A stretch of DNA of 64,000 nucleotides from Streptomyces sp. NRRL F-2664 (GTDB taxonomy: Bacteria; Actinomycetota; Actinomycetes; Streptomycetales; Streptomycetaceae), in assembly GCF_000719345.1 (NCBI RefSeq), contig NZ_JOFX01000001.1:124001-188000 (forward strand), in the 5' to 3' direction. The notes below the pieces were generated by a model, which saw only the letters and a list, made by a program, of their open reading frames with translations, ran no database searches and was not told the origin of the DNA. This document shows, in pieces, positions 8,566 to 17,525 of this stretch (position 1 is its first letter; each line of letters opens with the position of its first letter). The position numbers and the translations under genes are program-made.

Positions 8566-10968
8566 GTGCCAGACCGCCCCCACACCGACCCGCCCCTCGC
8601 CCTCGAACTCCTCGTCCACGGCGTCGCCGGATCCTCCCCCGCCGACCTGCTCGGCGACCCGCGCACCGTGCGCATCACCGGCGACTCCACCGCGGCCGTG
8701 TTCCGCCGCACCGACGACGCCGATGCCGAAGCCCACCCCGAGCGGTACGCCGGGCTGCCCGTCCCGGAGGCCTACTGCTGGTCCCGGCTCACCTCCGGCA
8801 ACGGTGCCCGCGCCCTGTGGCTGCTGCTCCTGCCCTTCATGGTGGCCAACCTCGCCCACTGGGCCCGGCCCGCCGCCCCCACGGGGCCCGACGCCGATCC
8901 CGCACCGCGCGCGGTGCGCACGTACGGGGTCCTCGTCAGGGTCCTCGCGCTCAGCCTGACCGTCCTGCTGATCGCGGCCGCCTGCGAGGTGGCGCTCGAC
9001 CTCGTCGCCTGGCAGTGCGCGGGCTCCGCCACCTGCGCCCGCCCCGGCTCCCCGCTCGGCTTCCTCACGCCGACCGGCGGCGGCTGGTGGTCCCAGCCCG
9101 GCCGCCGGCTCGCCCTCGGTGCTCTGGTCCCCGCCGCACTGACCGGGCTGCTCTGGTTCCTGTCGAACCGCACATGGAGCGCCTACGAGTCCCAGCCGCC
9201 GCCCGCCGGCGCCGCCGACCCGGACACCGCCTCCGACACCGCGCCCGCGCTCGGCCGCCCCGGATTCTGGTACGGGCGCCGCATCGTGGCCCGGCTGCGG
9301 GCCGCGCACACCGCGGCCGGGCTGCTCACCGTCGCCGTGGCCGTCTCCGCGCCCACCGCCGCCCACGACCGCCGTGCCGCGGCGGACGCCCCCGCCCTGG
9401 AAGCCGCCGGCTGGATCACCCAGGCCCTCCTCGTCGTCGGCGGCGTCACCGTCGCCTGGGTCGTCTGCCGGCGCGGCCGCAGCGAGGACCGCCCCGACCA
9501 CCGCCTCGACCGGGCCGCGGTCAGCCTGCTGCCCGGAGCCGCCCTCGCCCTCCTCGCCGCCGTGCTGCTGCACGCCTGCTGGTCACGGCCGGGCTGGACC
9601 TCCGCCGGACGCCTCCCCGGGGACTTCGCCTTCGGGCTGCTCATGCTCGGCCAGGGCCTGTGCGTCCTCGCGCTGGCCGTCGTGGCCCGGTACCTGTACC
9701 GCAGGGCCCCCGATCCGGCGGCCGCCCTGCGCGGCCTCGGCGGGCCCGCCGTCGCCATGCTCGGCTGCGCCCTCGGCGGGGTGCTGTCCGGCGGCGTCGC
9801 CCAGCGGGTCGGGGACTGGCTGGACGGGGGAGCCACTCCCGGGATGGCGGGCGCACCGCTGCCCGGCCCGCCCGTCCTGCTGTCCTGGCAGGCCGCCGTC
9901 CTGCCCCCGCTGCTCCTCGTCCTGGCGCTCCTTGCCGCCTGGTTCGCGGCGTGCGCGGCCCGGAGCAGGCGCCGCCTCGCCGTGGCCGTCGCGGCCGAGT
10001 ACCCGGGCGCGAGCCCCGACCTGGCGCGCAGCCGCCGCATCGCCGGGGCCCGGACGGCCGCCGCGCTCACCGACTCCGCGCCCTGGTTCGTCGCCGCCGT
10101 CTCCGGGATCACGCTGGTGCTCGGGGCCGGCGCCCTGGCCGGAGCCTGGATCAGCGGCCGGGTCCCGGGCGAGGCCGCCCGCGGGGGCCCGCCGCTGTTG
10201 GAGACCGCCGCCCGCACCGCCCAGGACGCCGGGTCCTGGCTGATCGGGCTCGGCATCGCCCTCTTCGCCGCCTGGGGCCGCCGCGCCTACCGGGACCCCG
10301 CGGCCCGGCGGACCATAGGGATCCTGTGGGACGTCGGCACTTTCTGGCCGCGCGCCGCCCATCCCTTCGCGCCGCCCTGCTACGCCGAGCGCGCCGTGCC
10401 CGACCTGACCTGGCGGATGGCCGGCTGGACCGGCCGCACCGGTGGCCGGCTGGTCATCTCCGGCCATTCGCAGGGCAGCGTGCTGGCCGCCGCGGCCGTC
10501 TGGCAGCTCCCGCCGCCGGTCCGCCGCCGCGTCGCGCTGCTCACGTACGGCTCCCCGCTCGCCCGCCTGTACGGCCGCTGGTTCCCCGCCTACTTCGGGC
10601 CCGGACAGCTCGCCGCCCTGCACCGCGACGTCGACTGCTGGCGCAACCTCTGGCGGGCCACCGACCCGATCGGCGGCCCCGCGCTCCCCGGCCCCCACTC
10701 ACCGGAAGTGGACCGCGGGCCGCTCGCCGACCCGCTCGCCTACGGGCGCACCGACCGGTACCCGCTCCCCGCGCCGATCCTCGGCCACGCCGACTACCAG
10801 GCCGACCCCGTCTTCGCCGCCGAACGCGCCGCCCTGCTCGCCCGGCTGGACCAGGTCGCGAACACCGCGGAGCCCTGCCCGGCGGCGTCCGCGGCAGTGC
10901 CCGCGCAGCACCCCGGCATCAGCAAGGGGCTGACAAGGTCGGCAGATCCGCCGGGAACAGCAGGGTGA
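8566..10968 (+). CDS. Polytopic membrane protein with a split alpha/beta-hydrolase catalytic domain
   Basis: An 800-residue protein. The N-terminal segment has a strand-turn ELLVHGV with H18-G19, like the oxyanion HG motif of alpha/beta hydrolases. About 11 hydrophobic segments follow between roughly residues 83 and 575. After them comes a soluble domain with the nucleophile elbow SGHSQGS (S635), a later aspartate (D700, ATDPIGG) and a histidine (H741, LGHADY), giving a plausible Ser-Asp-His triad. This looks like a membrane-anchored lipase or esterase with the transmembrane block inserted in the fold; the substrate is unknown. GTG at 8566 follows GGAGG by 5 nt. The 3' end overlaps the convergent AAA+ gene by 50 bp. 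Confidence 0.75.
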   Translation: MPDRPHTDPPLALELLVHGVAGSSPADLLGDPRTVRITGDSTAAVFRRTDDADAEAHPERYAGLPVPEAYCWSRLTSGNGARALWLLLLPFMVANLAHWARPAAPTGPDADPAPRAVRTYGVLVRVLALSLTVLLIAAACEVALDLVAWQCAGSATCARPGSPLGFLTPTGGGWWSQPGRRLALGALVPAALTGLLWFLSNRTWSAYESQPPPAGAADPDTASDTAPALGRPGFWYGRRIVARLRAAHTAAGLLTVAVAVSAPTAAHDRRAAADAPALEAAGWITQALLVVGGVTVAWVVCRRGRSEDRPDHRLDRAAVSLLPGAALALLAAVLLHACWSRPGWTSAGRLPGDFAFGLLMLGQGLCVLALAVVARYLYRRAPDPAAALRGLGGPAVAMLGCALGGVLSGGVAQRVGDWLDGGATPGMAGAPLPGPPVLLSWQAAVLPPLLLVLALLAAWFAACAARSRRRLAVAVAAEYPGASPDLARSRRIAGARTAAALTDSAPWFVAAVSGITLVLGAGALAGAWISGRVPGEAARGGPPLLETAARTAQDAGSWLIGLGIALFAAWGRRAYRDPAARRTIGILWDVGTFWPRAAHPFAPPCYAERAVPDLTWRMAGWTGRTGGRLVISGHSQGSVLAAAAVWQLPPPVRRRVALLTYGSPLARLYGRWFPAYFGPGQLAALHRDVDCWRNLWRATDPIGGPALPGPHSPEVDRGPLADPLAYGRTDRYPLPAPILGHADYQADPVFAAERAALLARLDQVANTAEPCPAASAAVPAQHPGISKGLTRSADPPGTAG

Positions 10969-13393
10969 GTTCGTCCGTGCTCGGCTCCGACAGCTGCGCC
11001 ACCCGCCCCGCGTGCCGCTCCACCATCGACTCGAAGGTCTGGCGCGCGGTGCGGCCGTTGCCGAAGGCCGGCCCCTTGGGCAGCTCCGTGAAGTACGTCA
11101 GCAGGGCTTCGGCGGTGCCCTCCCCGAGGCGGTACTCGTGCTCCTCCGCCTGCTGCTCCACGATCCGCAGCAGTTCCCCGGGCCCGTAGTCGCCGAAGGC
11201 GATGGTCCGGGAGAAGCGCGAGGCCACACCCGGGTTGACGGTCAGGAAGCGGTCCATCTCCGCCGTGTACCCGGCGACGATCACCACCACCGCGTCCCGG
11301 TGGTCCTCCATCAGCTTCACCAGCGTGTCGATCGCCTCGCGCCCGAAGTCCCGCCCCGAGTCCTCCGGGGCCAGCGCGTACGCCTCGTCGATGAACAGCA
11401 CCCCGCCGCGCGCCCGTTCGAAGGCCTCCTGCGTCCGGATCGCCGTGGAACCGATGTGCTCGCCCACCAGGTCAACCCGCGACACCTCCACCAGGTGCCC
11501 GCGCTCCAGCACGCCGAGGGAGGCGAGGATCTCGCCGTACAGCCGGGCGACCGTGGTCTTCCCTGTGCCGGGGGAGCCGGTGAAGACGAGGTGACGGCGT
11601 ACCGAGGCGGCCTTGAGGCCCGCCTGCTGCCGCCGGCGGCCCACCTCGATCATGTCGGTGAGGGCGCGTACCTCGCGCTTGACGCTGTCCAGGCCCACCA
11701 GTGCGTCGAGCTGCCCGAGCACTGCGCCGGACTCCCGCGCGGGCGCCGCCCTAGTCCCGGCCCGCTCCGGATCCGCGGGCCGCGGTACGACGCCGGCCGG
11801 CGCCGAAGGGGCGGGCGGCTCGGGCTGCGCGGCGGGGCTCCGCGACGCGCTCACCGTACGCACGCCCGTCCCGGCCCCCGTGAAGCCGCTGCCCGAGGGC
11901 GCCTGGGCCGATGCCGGCCGCGGGCCCGACCCGTCGCCGGTGCACGCCTCCGCCACCGGTCCGTCCTCGGCGAACTCGTAGCCGCCGCGGGTGCAGCGCT
12001 CGGTGTGGCAGCGCGTCAGTGTGGTGCGGCAGCCGTCGAGGACGTGGAAGCCGAAACCGGAACTGTCCGTCACCCGGCAGGCCGTGAAGGTGCCGCGGCC
12101 GCCCGCCGACACGTAGAAGCCGGCCTCGGCGGGGGAGGTGACCGTGCAGCGCTCCAGGGCCGGGTCGGCGCCTTTGGTGACGATCACACCGGTCTGCACG
12201 GCGTCGATGGTGCAGTCGGCGAGGGCGCCGCCGCTGCCGTGGTCGCGGAACCAGGCTCCGGTGCCGGCCTCGCGAATGCGGCAGTCGTCGAGCTGCGCCG
12301 TGGCCCCGTCGCTCACCGAGACCGCGGTGTTGCGGACCTGGGACAGATCGCTGTCCTTGACCTCGACGCTCGACCCGCGGTCGAGGACGAAGACCGCGTC
12401 CGGCACGTCATGCACCCGGCACGCGTCCAGGGAGGCGGTGGCTCCGTCGCTGACCCACACCGCCGGATAGTCGCCCGTGCTGTCGTGGATCTCGCAGGAC
12501 TCGGCGTCCACCCGGGTGCCCGGATCCCACACGGACAGGCCGTTGCGCCCGAACCGGCGCACCGAGGTGCGGCTGAGGGTGAGTACCGAACGCGATCGGA
12601 GGTCGACCGCGTTCTCCGGGATGTCGTGGATGTCGCACCCGGCGAGGGTGAGCACGGCGTCGGTGTCGAGCGTGACCCCGTCGGCCGAGGTGCGGTGCAC
12701 CGCGCAGTCGGTGAGGCGGGCGGCGGCACGCGCGGCGATCTGCACGCCGGCGCCCCGGACCTCGTACACCTCGCAGCCCAGGGCCTCCAGGCCCGACCCC
12801 TCGCCGGTGACCGCGATGCCCGCGCCGGTGGAGTGGTGGACGCGGCAGCGCTCCAGCCGGGGCCGGCCGCCGCCGCGGACCGAGAAACCGGTCTGCCCCG
12901 AGGCCACCACCTCGCACTCCTCGAACACCCCGCCGCCGCCGTCCAGTACGGCGATGCCGACACCGGCCGGGTTCTCCACGGTGCAGCGGCGCACCAGCGG
13001 CCGGGCTCCGGGGCCGCGCACCTCGATGCCTGCCGCCGACTGGGTGCTCACGCGCAGGTCGGTGAGCTCGGGGGAGCCGTCCTCCACCAGCAGCGCCGGG
13101 GCGGCCCGGTCCTGGCCCTCCAGGTGCAGGTCCTGCACCACCGCCGAGGCGCGCAGGGTCAGCGCGACGCCGTCGAGGGGCGCGATCCGCACCGAGCCGG
13201 ACCCGTCCTCGGGGCCGCGCAGGGTGACGGCATGGTGCAGGACCAGGTTCTCCCGGTAGGTGCCGGGCGCGATGGACAGCACGTCCCCGTCGCCCGCGAC
13301 GGCGAGTGCGGCGGACAGCGTGGGATATTCACCGGAGCGGCGCCGCCACCGCGAAGAGCCGCCGTGCGTCACCTGGACCGTGCCCTGAACCAT
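10919..13393 (-). CDS. Right-handed beta-helix repeat protein fused to a CbxX/EccA-type AAA+ ATPase
   Basis: An 824-residue protein. Residues about 15-460 are a run of short repeats of the NosD/pectate-lyase parallel beta-helix type. After a Pro/Ala-rich linker, residues about 565-820 form a CbxX/CfxQ (EccA-like) AAA+ module with Walker A GSPGTGKT (K612), Walker B VLFIDEA (D669) and a GFG-like GNGRTARQ sensor region. Related ATPases act as type VII secretion chaperones or rubisco activases; the beta-helix could bind a protein or polysaccharide. The ATG at 13393 (MVQGTVQVTHGG) is chosen because the upstream frame is low-complexity. No secretion genes are adjacent. Confidence 0.85.
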   Translation of the reverse strand: MVQGTVQVTHGGSSRWRRRSGEYPTLSAALAVAGDGDVLSIAPGTYRENLVLHHAVTLRGPEDGSGSVRIAPLDGVALTLRASAVVQDLHLEGQDRAAPALLVEDGSPELTDLRVSTQSAAGIEVRGPGARPLVRRCTVENPAGVGIAVLDGGGGVFEECEVVASGQTGFSVRGGGRPRLERCRVHHSTGAGIAVTGEGSGLEALGCEVYEVRGAGVQIAARAAARLTDCAVHRTSADGVTLDTDAVLTLAGCDIHDIPENAVDLRSRSVLTLSRTSVRRFGRNGLSVWDPGTRVDAESCEIHDSTGDYPAVWVSDGATASLDACRVHDVPDAVFVLDRGSSVEVKDSDLSQVRNTAVSVSDGATAQLDDCRIREAGTGAWFRDHGSGGALADCTIDAVQTGVIVTKGADPALERCTVTSPAEAGFYVSAGGRGTFTACRVTDSSGFGFHVLDGCRTTLTRCHTERCTRGGYEFAEDGPVAEACTGDGSGPRPASAQAPSGSGFTGAGTGVRTVSASRSPAAQPEPPAPSAPAGVVPRPADPERAGTRAAPARESGAVLGQLDALVGLDSVKREVRALTDMIEVGRRRQQAGLKAASVRRHLVFTGSPGTGKTTVARLYGEILASLGVLERGHLVEVSRVDLVGEHIGSTAIRTQEAFERARGGVLFIDEAYALAPEDSGRDFGREAIDTLVKLMEDHRDAVVVIVAGYTAEMDRFLTVNPGVASRFSRTIAFGDYGPGELLRIVEQQAEEHEYRLGEGTAEALLTYFTELPKGPAFGNGRTARQTFESMVERHAGRVAQLSEPSTDELTLLFPADLPTLSAPC

Positions 13394-13539
13394 GGTGCTG
13401 TCGTGCCCCCACCCTCGTGCTCGCGCTGCCGATGCGGCCGCAGCCACTGATGTCCGAGGCCACTCGGGTGACTGCTGCCACGGGAGCGACCGGTTCGGCC
13501 GCTCCACCGTAGCGCGCGCGGAGCCGACGGGCCGCCAGG

Positions 13540-14151
13540 TCAGCCACCGGCGTCCGCCCGGCCCCAGTCCGGTCCGGCGGCCGCCCACGCCCGGTCCAGG
13601 CATATGTACCGACGATGCATGAGCCGGCGTACGACCAGGCGGCGGACGGTGACGGCCAGGACGGCCACCCCGGCTGCGGCGGCCAGGCCCGCCGTCCCCG
13701 CGTGGAAGGAGGCGGCGGCCGGGTCCAGCGGCTGCCCCACCAGCCGGCCCCGGGCGTCGGTCCATATGCGGAACCGGTCGCCGGGGAGCGGTGGTTCCTC
13801 CGCGGCCGGCACCGTGCCCTCGTGGCTGGTGCCGTCGGGCGCCGTCCACGAGGCCACGATCTCGGTGCGCCGCGGGGCCGTCGGCTGCGCCGAAGGGTCG
13901 GCCGCCCCCTCCTCGGCCTCGGCCCCGGCGGGCCGGATGACCACGGCGGGGACCAGATGGCGCTCCTGCCGCTGCTCGTAGGCGGCCTGCTGGAGCGTGC
14001 CGTCCACGCGCTGGCCGGCGATCCACCCGACGGCCGGGGCCACCAGCACGACGCACACCAGCGCGGCGAAGGCCACCCACGCCTCGAAGAGATCGGTCGG
14101 CCGGCGCAGCGGATTGCGCCGCCAACGCCACACACCCATGGCTGTCCGCAC
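13540..14151 (-). CDS. Rv1733c-family membrane protein
   Basis: A protein of about 203 residues that starts with GVWRWRRNPLRRPTDL, the arginine-rich lead-in typical of actinobacterial Rv1733c-like proteins. Two transmembrane segments follow, AWVAFAALVCVVLVAPAVGW and one near residues 155-175. Between them lies a soluble loop of about 100 residues (SWTAPDGTSHEG). It probably sits in the cytoplasmic membrane with the loop outside; the function is unknown. The GTG at 14151 has AGGGGG 8 nt upstream. An ATG at 14259 in the same frame is possible but has no properly spaced Shine-Dalgarno. Confidence 0.75.
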   Translation of the reverse strand: MRTAMGVWRWRRNPLRRPTDLFEAWVAFAALVCVVLVAPAVGWIAGQRVDGTLQQAAYEQRQERHLVPAVVIRPAGAEAEEGAADPSAQPTAPRRTEIVASWTAPDGTSHEGTVPAAEEPPLPGDRFRIWTDARGRLVGQPLDPAAASFHAGTAGLAAAAGVAVLAVTVRRLVVRRLMHRRYICLDRAWAAAGPDWGRADAGG

Positions 14152-14293
14152 GGTCCGGTCCCCCTGGCGCCAGTGTTCCGTCTCCTGTTCCGACTGCTCC
14201 AACGGCCTGGTCACGCCGGTTGGTTCCAGCTCGGGGGCGGAGCCCCCCGAAGGTGTCATTCCTGTCGGCCGGCCGCCACCCGGACGCGACCCG

Positions 14294-15118
14294 TCAGTCG
14301 AGGACGCGGACTTCGTCGCCGACGCGCACGGTGCCGGTCCGCAGCGGCACCAGCAGCCGACCGAAGGCCAGCGACCTGCCGATCCGGCGGTGCCGGGCCA
14401 GGGTCTTCAGCGGTTCCCTGCCACGCTCCCCGGTCCGCTGGTCGGTGGTGGTCACGGTGCACCGGCCGCATTCGCGCGCGCCGCGGAAGAGGGCGTCACC
14501 GATCGCGACGCGCCGCCAGTCGTCTTCCGCCCAGGCCTCGGCGCCGGCGACGACGATGTTGGGCCGGAAACGGTCCATGGGCAGCGGGCCCTCCTCGGGA
14601 TGGTCCCCCTGCGCGATGAGCGAGTTGAGGGCGTCCAGCGAGGCGGCCGTGGTGAGCAGCACCGGATAGCCGTCGGCCAGGCTCACCGTCTCGCCCGGCA
14701 GTGCGTAGTCCGGGTCCACGGGACGACGTACGGCGGGGTCGTCCATGTGGACCAGGCGAACCGGAACCCCGAGGAACGCGCTGAACCAGTCGGCCGCGGC
14801 CCCCGCCGCGACCACGGTGTCGACCTTCTTCCCGAACAGCGACACGGGCTCCAGCGGACCGGACTCGGGCACCTCCACGACCAGCTCCGTCATGTCCGGA
14901 GCGGTCACCGCGATCCGTCCGCCGCCCGCCGGGCGTGCGGCCGCCAGGGCCAGTCGGGCATGGCGGCGTTGGGTGAGCACCGTGCCCCCGGGGTCGATCA
15001 GGGCCCACCGCCGGTCCCCGGCCAGTCCCCACGGCTCCACGGCCACCTCGTCGGGAGCGCTCCCCGCCACCGACTTGACGGGGTGGACGTGGAGCGCTTC
15101 AACGTGCAATTTCGACAT
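14294..15118 (-). CDS. MOSC domain-containing protein (MOSC N-terminal beta-barrel plus MOSC)
   Basis: A 274-residue protein. The N-terminal beta-barrel begins LHVEALHVHPVKSVAG and contains GLAGDRRWALID. The MOSC domain covers about 130-270, with RFRPNIVV (183-190) and the conserved cysteines in GARECGRCTV (C217 and C220). Family members resemble YcbX and the mitochondrial amidoxime-reducing component, and use molybdenum cofactor in reductive detoxification of N-hydroxylated compounds. A ferredoxin domain, present in YcbX, is absent here. The ATG at 15118 starts the conserved barrel directly. Confidence 0.9.
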   Translation of the reverse strand: MSKLHVEALHVHPVKSVAGSAPDEVAVEPWGLAGDRRWALIDPGGTVLTQRRHARLALAAARPAGGGRIAVTAPDMTELVVEVPESGPLEPVSLFGKKVDTVVAAGAAADWFSAFLGVPVRLVHMDDPAVRRPVDPDYALPGETVSLADGYPVLLTTAASLDALNSLIAQGDHPEEGPLPMDRFRPNIVVAGAEAWAEDDWRRVAIGDALFRGARECGRCTVTTTDQRTGERGREPLKTLARHRRIGRSLAFGRLLVPLRTGTVRVGDEVRVLD

Positions 15119-15171
15119 GGGGGCATCCTGCCCGCCCGCTCCGCCGTCCCGGCGCCCGTGAGGGGGCCCGG

Positions 15172-15678
15172 TCAGTAGCCCCGGCCCTGGTAGGAGCGGC
15201 CGTAGGGGTCCTCGTACGAGGCGCCCGCCACCGGAGCCGGCACCTGCATGGGACGCGGCGCGGCCGGGCGCATCGCCTCGTAGCCGGTGGCCATGGCCGC
15301 CGGGCGGGGCTGCTGCGGCTGGGGCTGCGGCGCGTACCCGGCGCGGGCGGCCACCGGCTGCTGCTGCGGGATGTAGGGGGCGGGCGCGTTCTGCAGCGGC
15401 ATCGGCTGCGGAACGGCCTGCTGCTGGTACGGGTACCCGTACCCCGGGGCCTGCTGCTGAGGGGCGGCAGGCGGCAGTGCGGGCAGTGCCGACGGGAGAG
15501 CCGGCAGGTAGCCGCCGCTCGAATAACCCGCGCTCGGGGACTCGTAGGCGGCCGGGACGCGGATCGGGGCGATCTGCGGAGTACCCCGTTCGGCGACGAG
15601 GGAGTCGTAGATGGGGGTGTCCGGGAAGGAGGGCGCGGAGTAGTAACCGCCGCCATAAGTGGAGCGGGGGGAGGTCAT
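15172..15678 (-). CDS. Pro/Gln/Tyr-rich protein, DUF6643-like
   Basis: A 168-residue protein with a conserved N-terminus (SPRSTYGGGYYSAPSFPDTP, ending near IAPIRVPAAY). A low-complexity tail rich in Pro, Gln, Ala and Tyr follows, including repeated QQQ and YPYQQQ stretches. From memory this N-terminus is widespread in Streptomyces (DUF6643); the function is unknown. No signal peptide or membrane segment is seen. No Shine-Dalgarno precedes the ATG, but TAACTT lies 7 nt upstream, so the mRNA may be leaderless. A long perfect hairpin lies 58 bp further upstream. Confidence 0.75.
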   Translation of the reverse strand: MTSPRSTYGGGYYSAPSFPDTPIYDSLVAERGTPQIAPIRVPAAYESPSAGYSSGGYLPALPSALPALPPAAPQQQAPGYGYPYQQQAVPQPMPLQNAPAPYIPQQQPVAARAGYAPQPQPQQPRPAAMATGYEAMRPAAPRPMQVPAPVAGASYEDPYGRSYQGRGY

Positions 15679-15735
15679 GAGACATAAGTTAAGCCCACGA
15701 CTTCACCGGGTCCATAGCGAGGTGTCGTCAACACC

Positions 15736-15765
15736 GCCCTGACCTGCATATTCGCAGGTCAGGGC
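15736..15765. terminator. Perfect 12-bp inverted repeat (terminator or dispersed palindrome)
   Basis: GCCCTGACCTGC and GCAGGTCAGGGC flank a 6-nt loop (ATATTC). It lies downstream of the glycosyltransferase gene and upstream of the DUF6643-like gene, both on the minus strand, so it fits a terminator insulating the two. Fourteen bases of one arm and its edge (15753-15766) recur in reverse complement at 35150-35163. Confidence 0.7.
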
Positions 15766-15903
15766 CTCAGGTTTCACTTGACGTCCACCTGCACGATTCG
15801 CCACTTCCGCCCCATCTTGTTGCTACTCGTACCCACCGGTTGCGCGTTGCACCGACTTCGTGTTGACGCAGTGTCACAAGCCGGTGACCTCGGGTGACGC
15901 TGT

Positions 15904-17097
15904 CTACGGCAGCAGTTCGCCGTGGCGGGCGTCGCTCGGCCGGGCATAGGTGCGGCCCTTCCATGCCGCCCCGCGTCCCCGGTAGTGCTGGACGGCTGAG
16001 TCGACGGTCATCAGGAGGTACAGGAGTGCCGTGAGCGGAAGCAGGGGCGCCAGCGCCGCGGACCGGCGGTAGTGGCGCAGCATCGGCAGGTAGGTGGCTG
16101 CCATCAGGAGCCAGGCGAGGCCGCCGGCCCATACGGCGTGGGGCCGTCCGGCCGCGAGACCCGTCAGCAGGGCGGCCGGCGGCACCAGGTAGACCAGCGT
16201 CAGCCCGGCGACCGTCCCCGCCAGCAGCAGGGGCCGGTGGCGCAGTTGCGCGTAGGCGCTGCGCGAGACCATCCGCCACAGGTCGGCGAGCGCCGGGTAG
16301 GGGCGCACGCTGTCCACCCGCTCCGCGAGTCCCAGCCAGATCCGGCCGCCCGAACGCTGCACCGCCCGGGCGAGGGAGACGTCGTCGATGACGGCCTGGC
16401 GGATCCGGTCGGGTACGCCCGCCCGCACCGCGGCCGCGGTGCGCAGCAGGACGCAGCCGCCGGCGGCCGCGGCGGTGCGGGCGCCGGGCCGGTTGACTCT
16501 GCGGAAGGGGTAGAGCTGCGCGAAGAAGTAGACGAAGGCCGGTACGACGAGGCGTTCCCAGAAGCCGTCGACACGCAGACGGGCCATCTGCGAGACGAGG
16601 TCGAGGTCGGCGGAGGTCGCGGCGCAGACCAGTTCGCGCAGACTGTCCGGTTCGTGGGCGATGTCGGCGTCGGTGAGGAGGAGGTAGTCGGGCTCGGTGG
16701 CGTGCGCGGTGCGGGCGAGCGAGATGCCGTGGCGCAGCGCCCACAGTTTGCCCGTCCAGCCGGGCGCCGGCTCGCCGGGGGAGACGACGGTGACGGGGAG
16801 CCCCGGCTGTTGGGCGGCCAGGCGCAGTGCCAGAGCGCCCGTGCCGTCGGTGCTGCCGTCGTCGACGAGGACGACCTCGGCCTCTCCGGGATAGTCCTGG
16901 GCGATGAGGGAGGGCAGGCTGAGCGGCAGCACCGCGGCCTCGTCCCGGGCGGGCACGACGATCGCGACGGACGGCCAGTGGGCGGGGGCGGTGCGCGGCG
17001 GGAGCCGGACGTCGGTGCGCCAGAACATGCCCTGGGCGAAGGTGAGCCAGACCCATGCGGCGAGGGAGGCGTAGGACGCGGCGGTGAGGAGTCCCAT
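15904..17097 (-). CDS. Family 2 glycosyltransferase, HpnB-like
   Basis: About 397 residues. An N-terminal hydrophobic segment precedes a GT-A domain with VPARDEAAVLP, VLVDDGSTDGT (nucleotide-binding aspartates), LLLTDADI (the DxD-like metal site) and VIDDVSLARAVQRSGG (the catalytic-base region). Several C-terminal membrane helices follow. The layout resembles the hopanoid-associated glycosyltransferase HpnB, a membrane enzyme adding sugar to lipid carriers or hopanoids, but no squalene or hopene gene is adjacent. The ATG at 17097 starts the hydrophobic segment; a second ATG at 17136 is possible but sits directly on its AGG. Confidence 0.82.
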   Translation of the reverse strand: MGLLTAASYASLAAWVWLTFAQGMFWRTDVRLPPRTAPAHWPSVAIVVPARDEAAVLPLSLPSLIAQDYPGEAEVVLVDDGSTDGTGALALRLAAQQPGLPVTVVSPGEPAPGWTGKLWALRHGISLARTAHATEPDYLLLTDADIAHEPDSLRELVCAATSADLDLVSQMARLRVDGFWERLVVPAFVYFFAQLYPFRRVNRPGARTAAAAGGCVLLRTAAAVRAGVPDRIRQAVIDDVSLARAVQRSGGRIWLGLAERVDSVRPYPALADLWRMVSRSAYAQLRHRPLLLAGTVAGLTLVYLVPPAALLTGLAAGRPHAVWAGGLAWLLMAATYLPMLRHYRRSAALAPLLPLTALLYLLMTVDSAVQHYRGRGAAWKGRTYARPSDARHGELLP

Positions 17098-17525
17098 GGC
17101 GGCAGTGTGCCGGGCCGCCGCGGGCCTGTCGCGCATCCTCCCGCTCCGGTGCGGCGCCCCTCCGGCGCAGCCGGCCGCAGCGGCGCAGGAGTGCTGCGGC
17201 GCCGGGCCGAGCCCGGAACGGCCCGGTTGCGGCCCCGCGCTGGGTGCGGTGCTCGCCTGCGGGGAGTCGGGCTGCGCCTCCGCGCCGGCTGCTGCCCGCC
17301 AGGGCGCAGTACCGGCGCGGGCGTCGGGGTGGGCCGGTGCGGCACCTGACGGTGTGCGGGGAGGCCCCCGGCTGCGCGGGGGTCGGCCCGTGCGCAGCGG
17401 CTGGGGCGCGGGGGTGGGGCGTGGCGGTGCGGGGGAGCCGGTGAGCGGGCGGGGCGGGTGGTGCGCGGGGCCGGATACGGTCGGTGCGGGGGTGGGTCGG
17501 AGGCGGGGTCGACTAAAGTGGCCGG
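17098..17525. other. G-rich noncoding gap with a leaderless-type promoter
   Basis: No gene is supported here: candidate frames are short or have low-complexity Arg/Ala/Gly translations. From about 17339 the plus strand becomes strongly G-rich, with many runs of 3-5 guanines (for example GGGGGTGGGG near 17411). The region ends in TAAAGT at 17514-17519, 6 nt before the GTG of the racemase gene, which fits a leaderless promoter. Confidence 0.5.

Noticed and set aside
17244..17444. Possible 66-residue gene in the G-rich gap
   Set aside because: Arg/Ala/Gly-only composition, no clear ribosome binding site and no recognisable motif.
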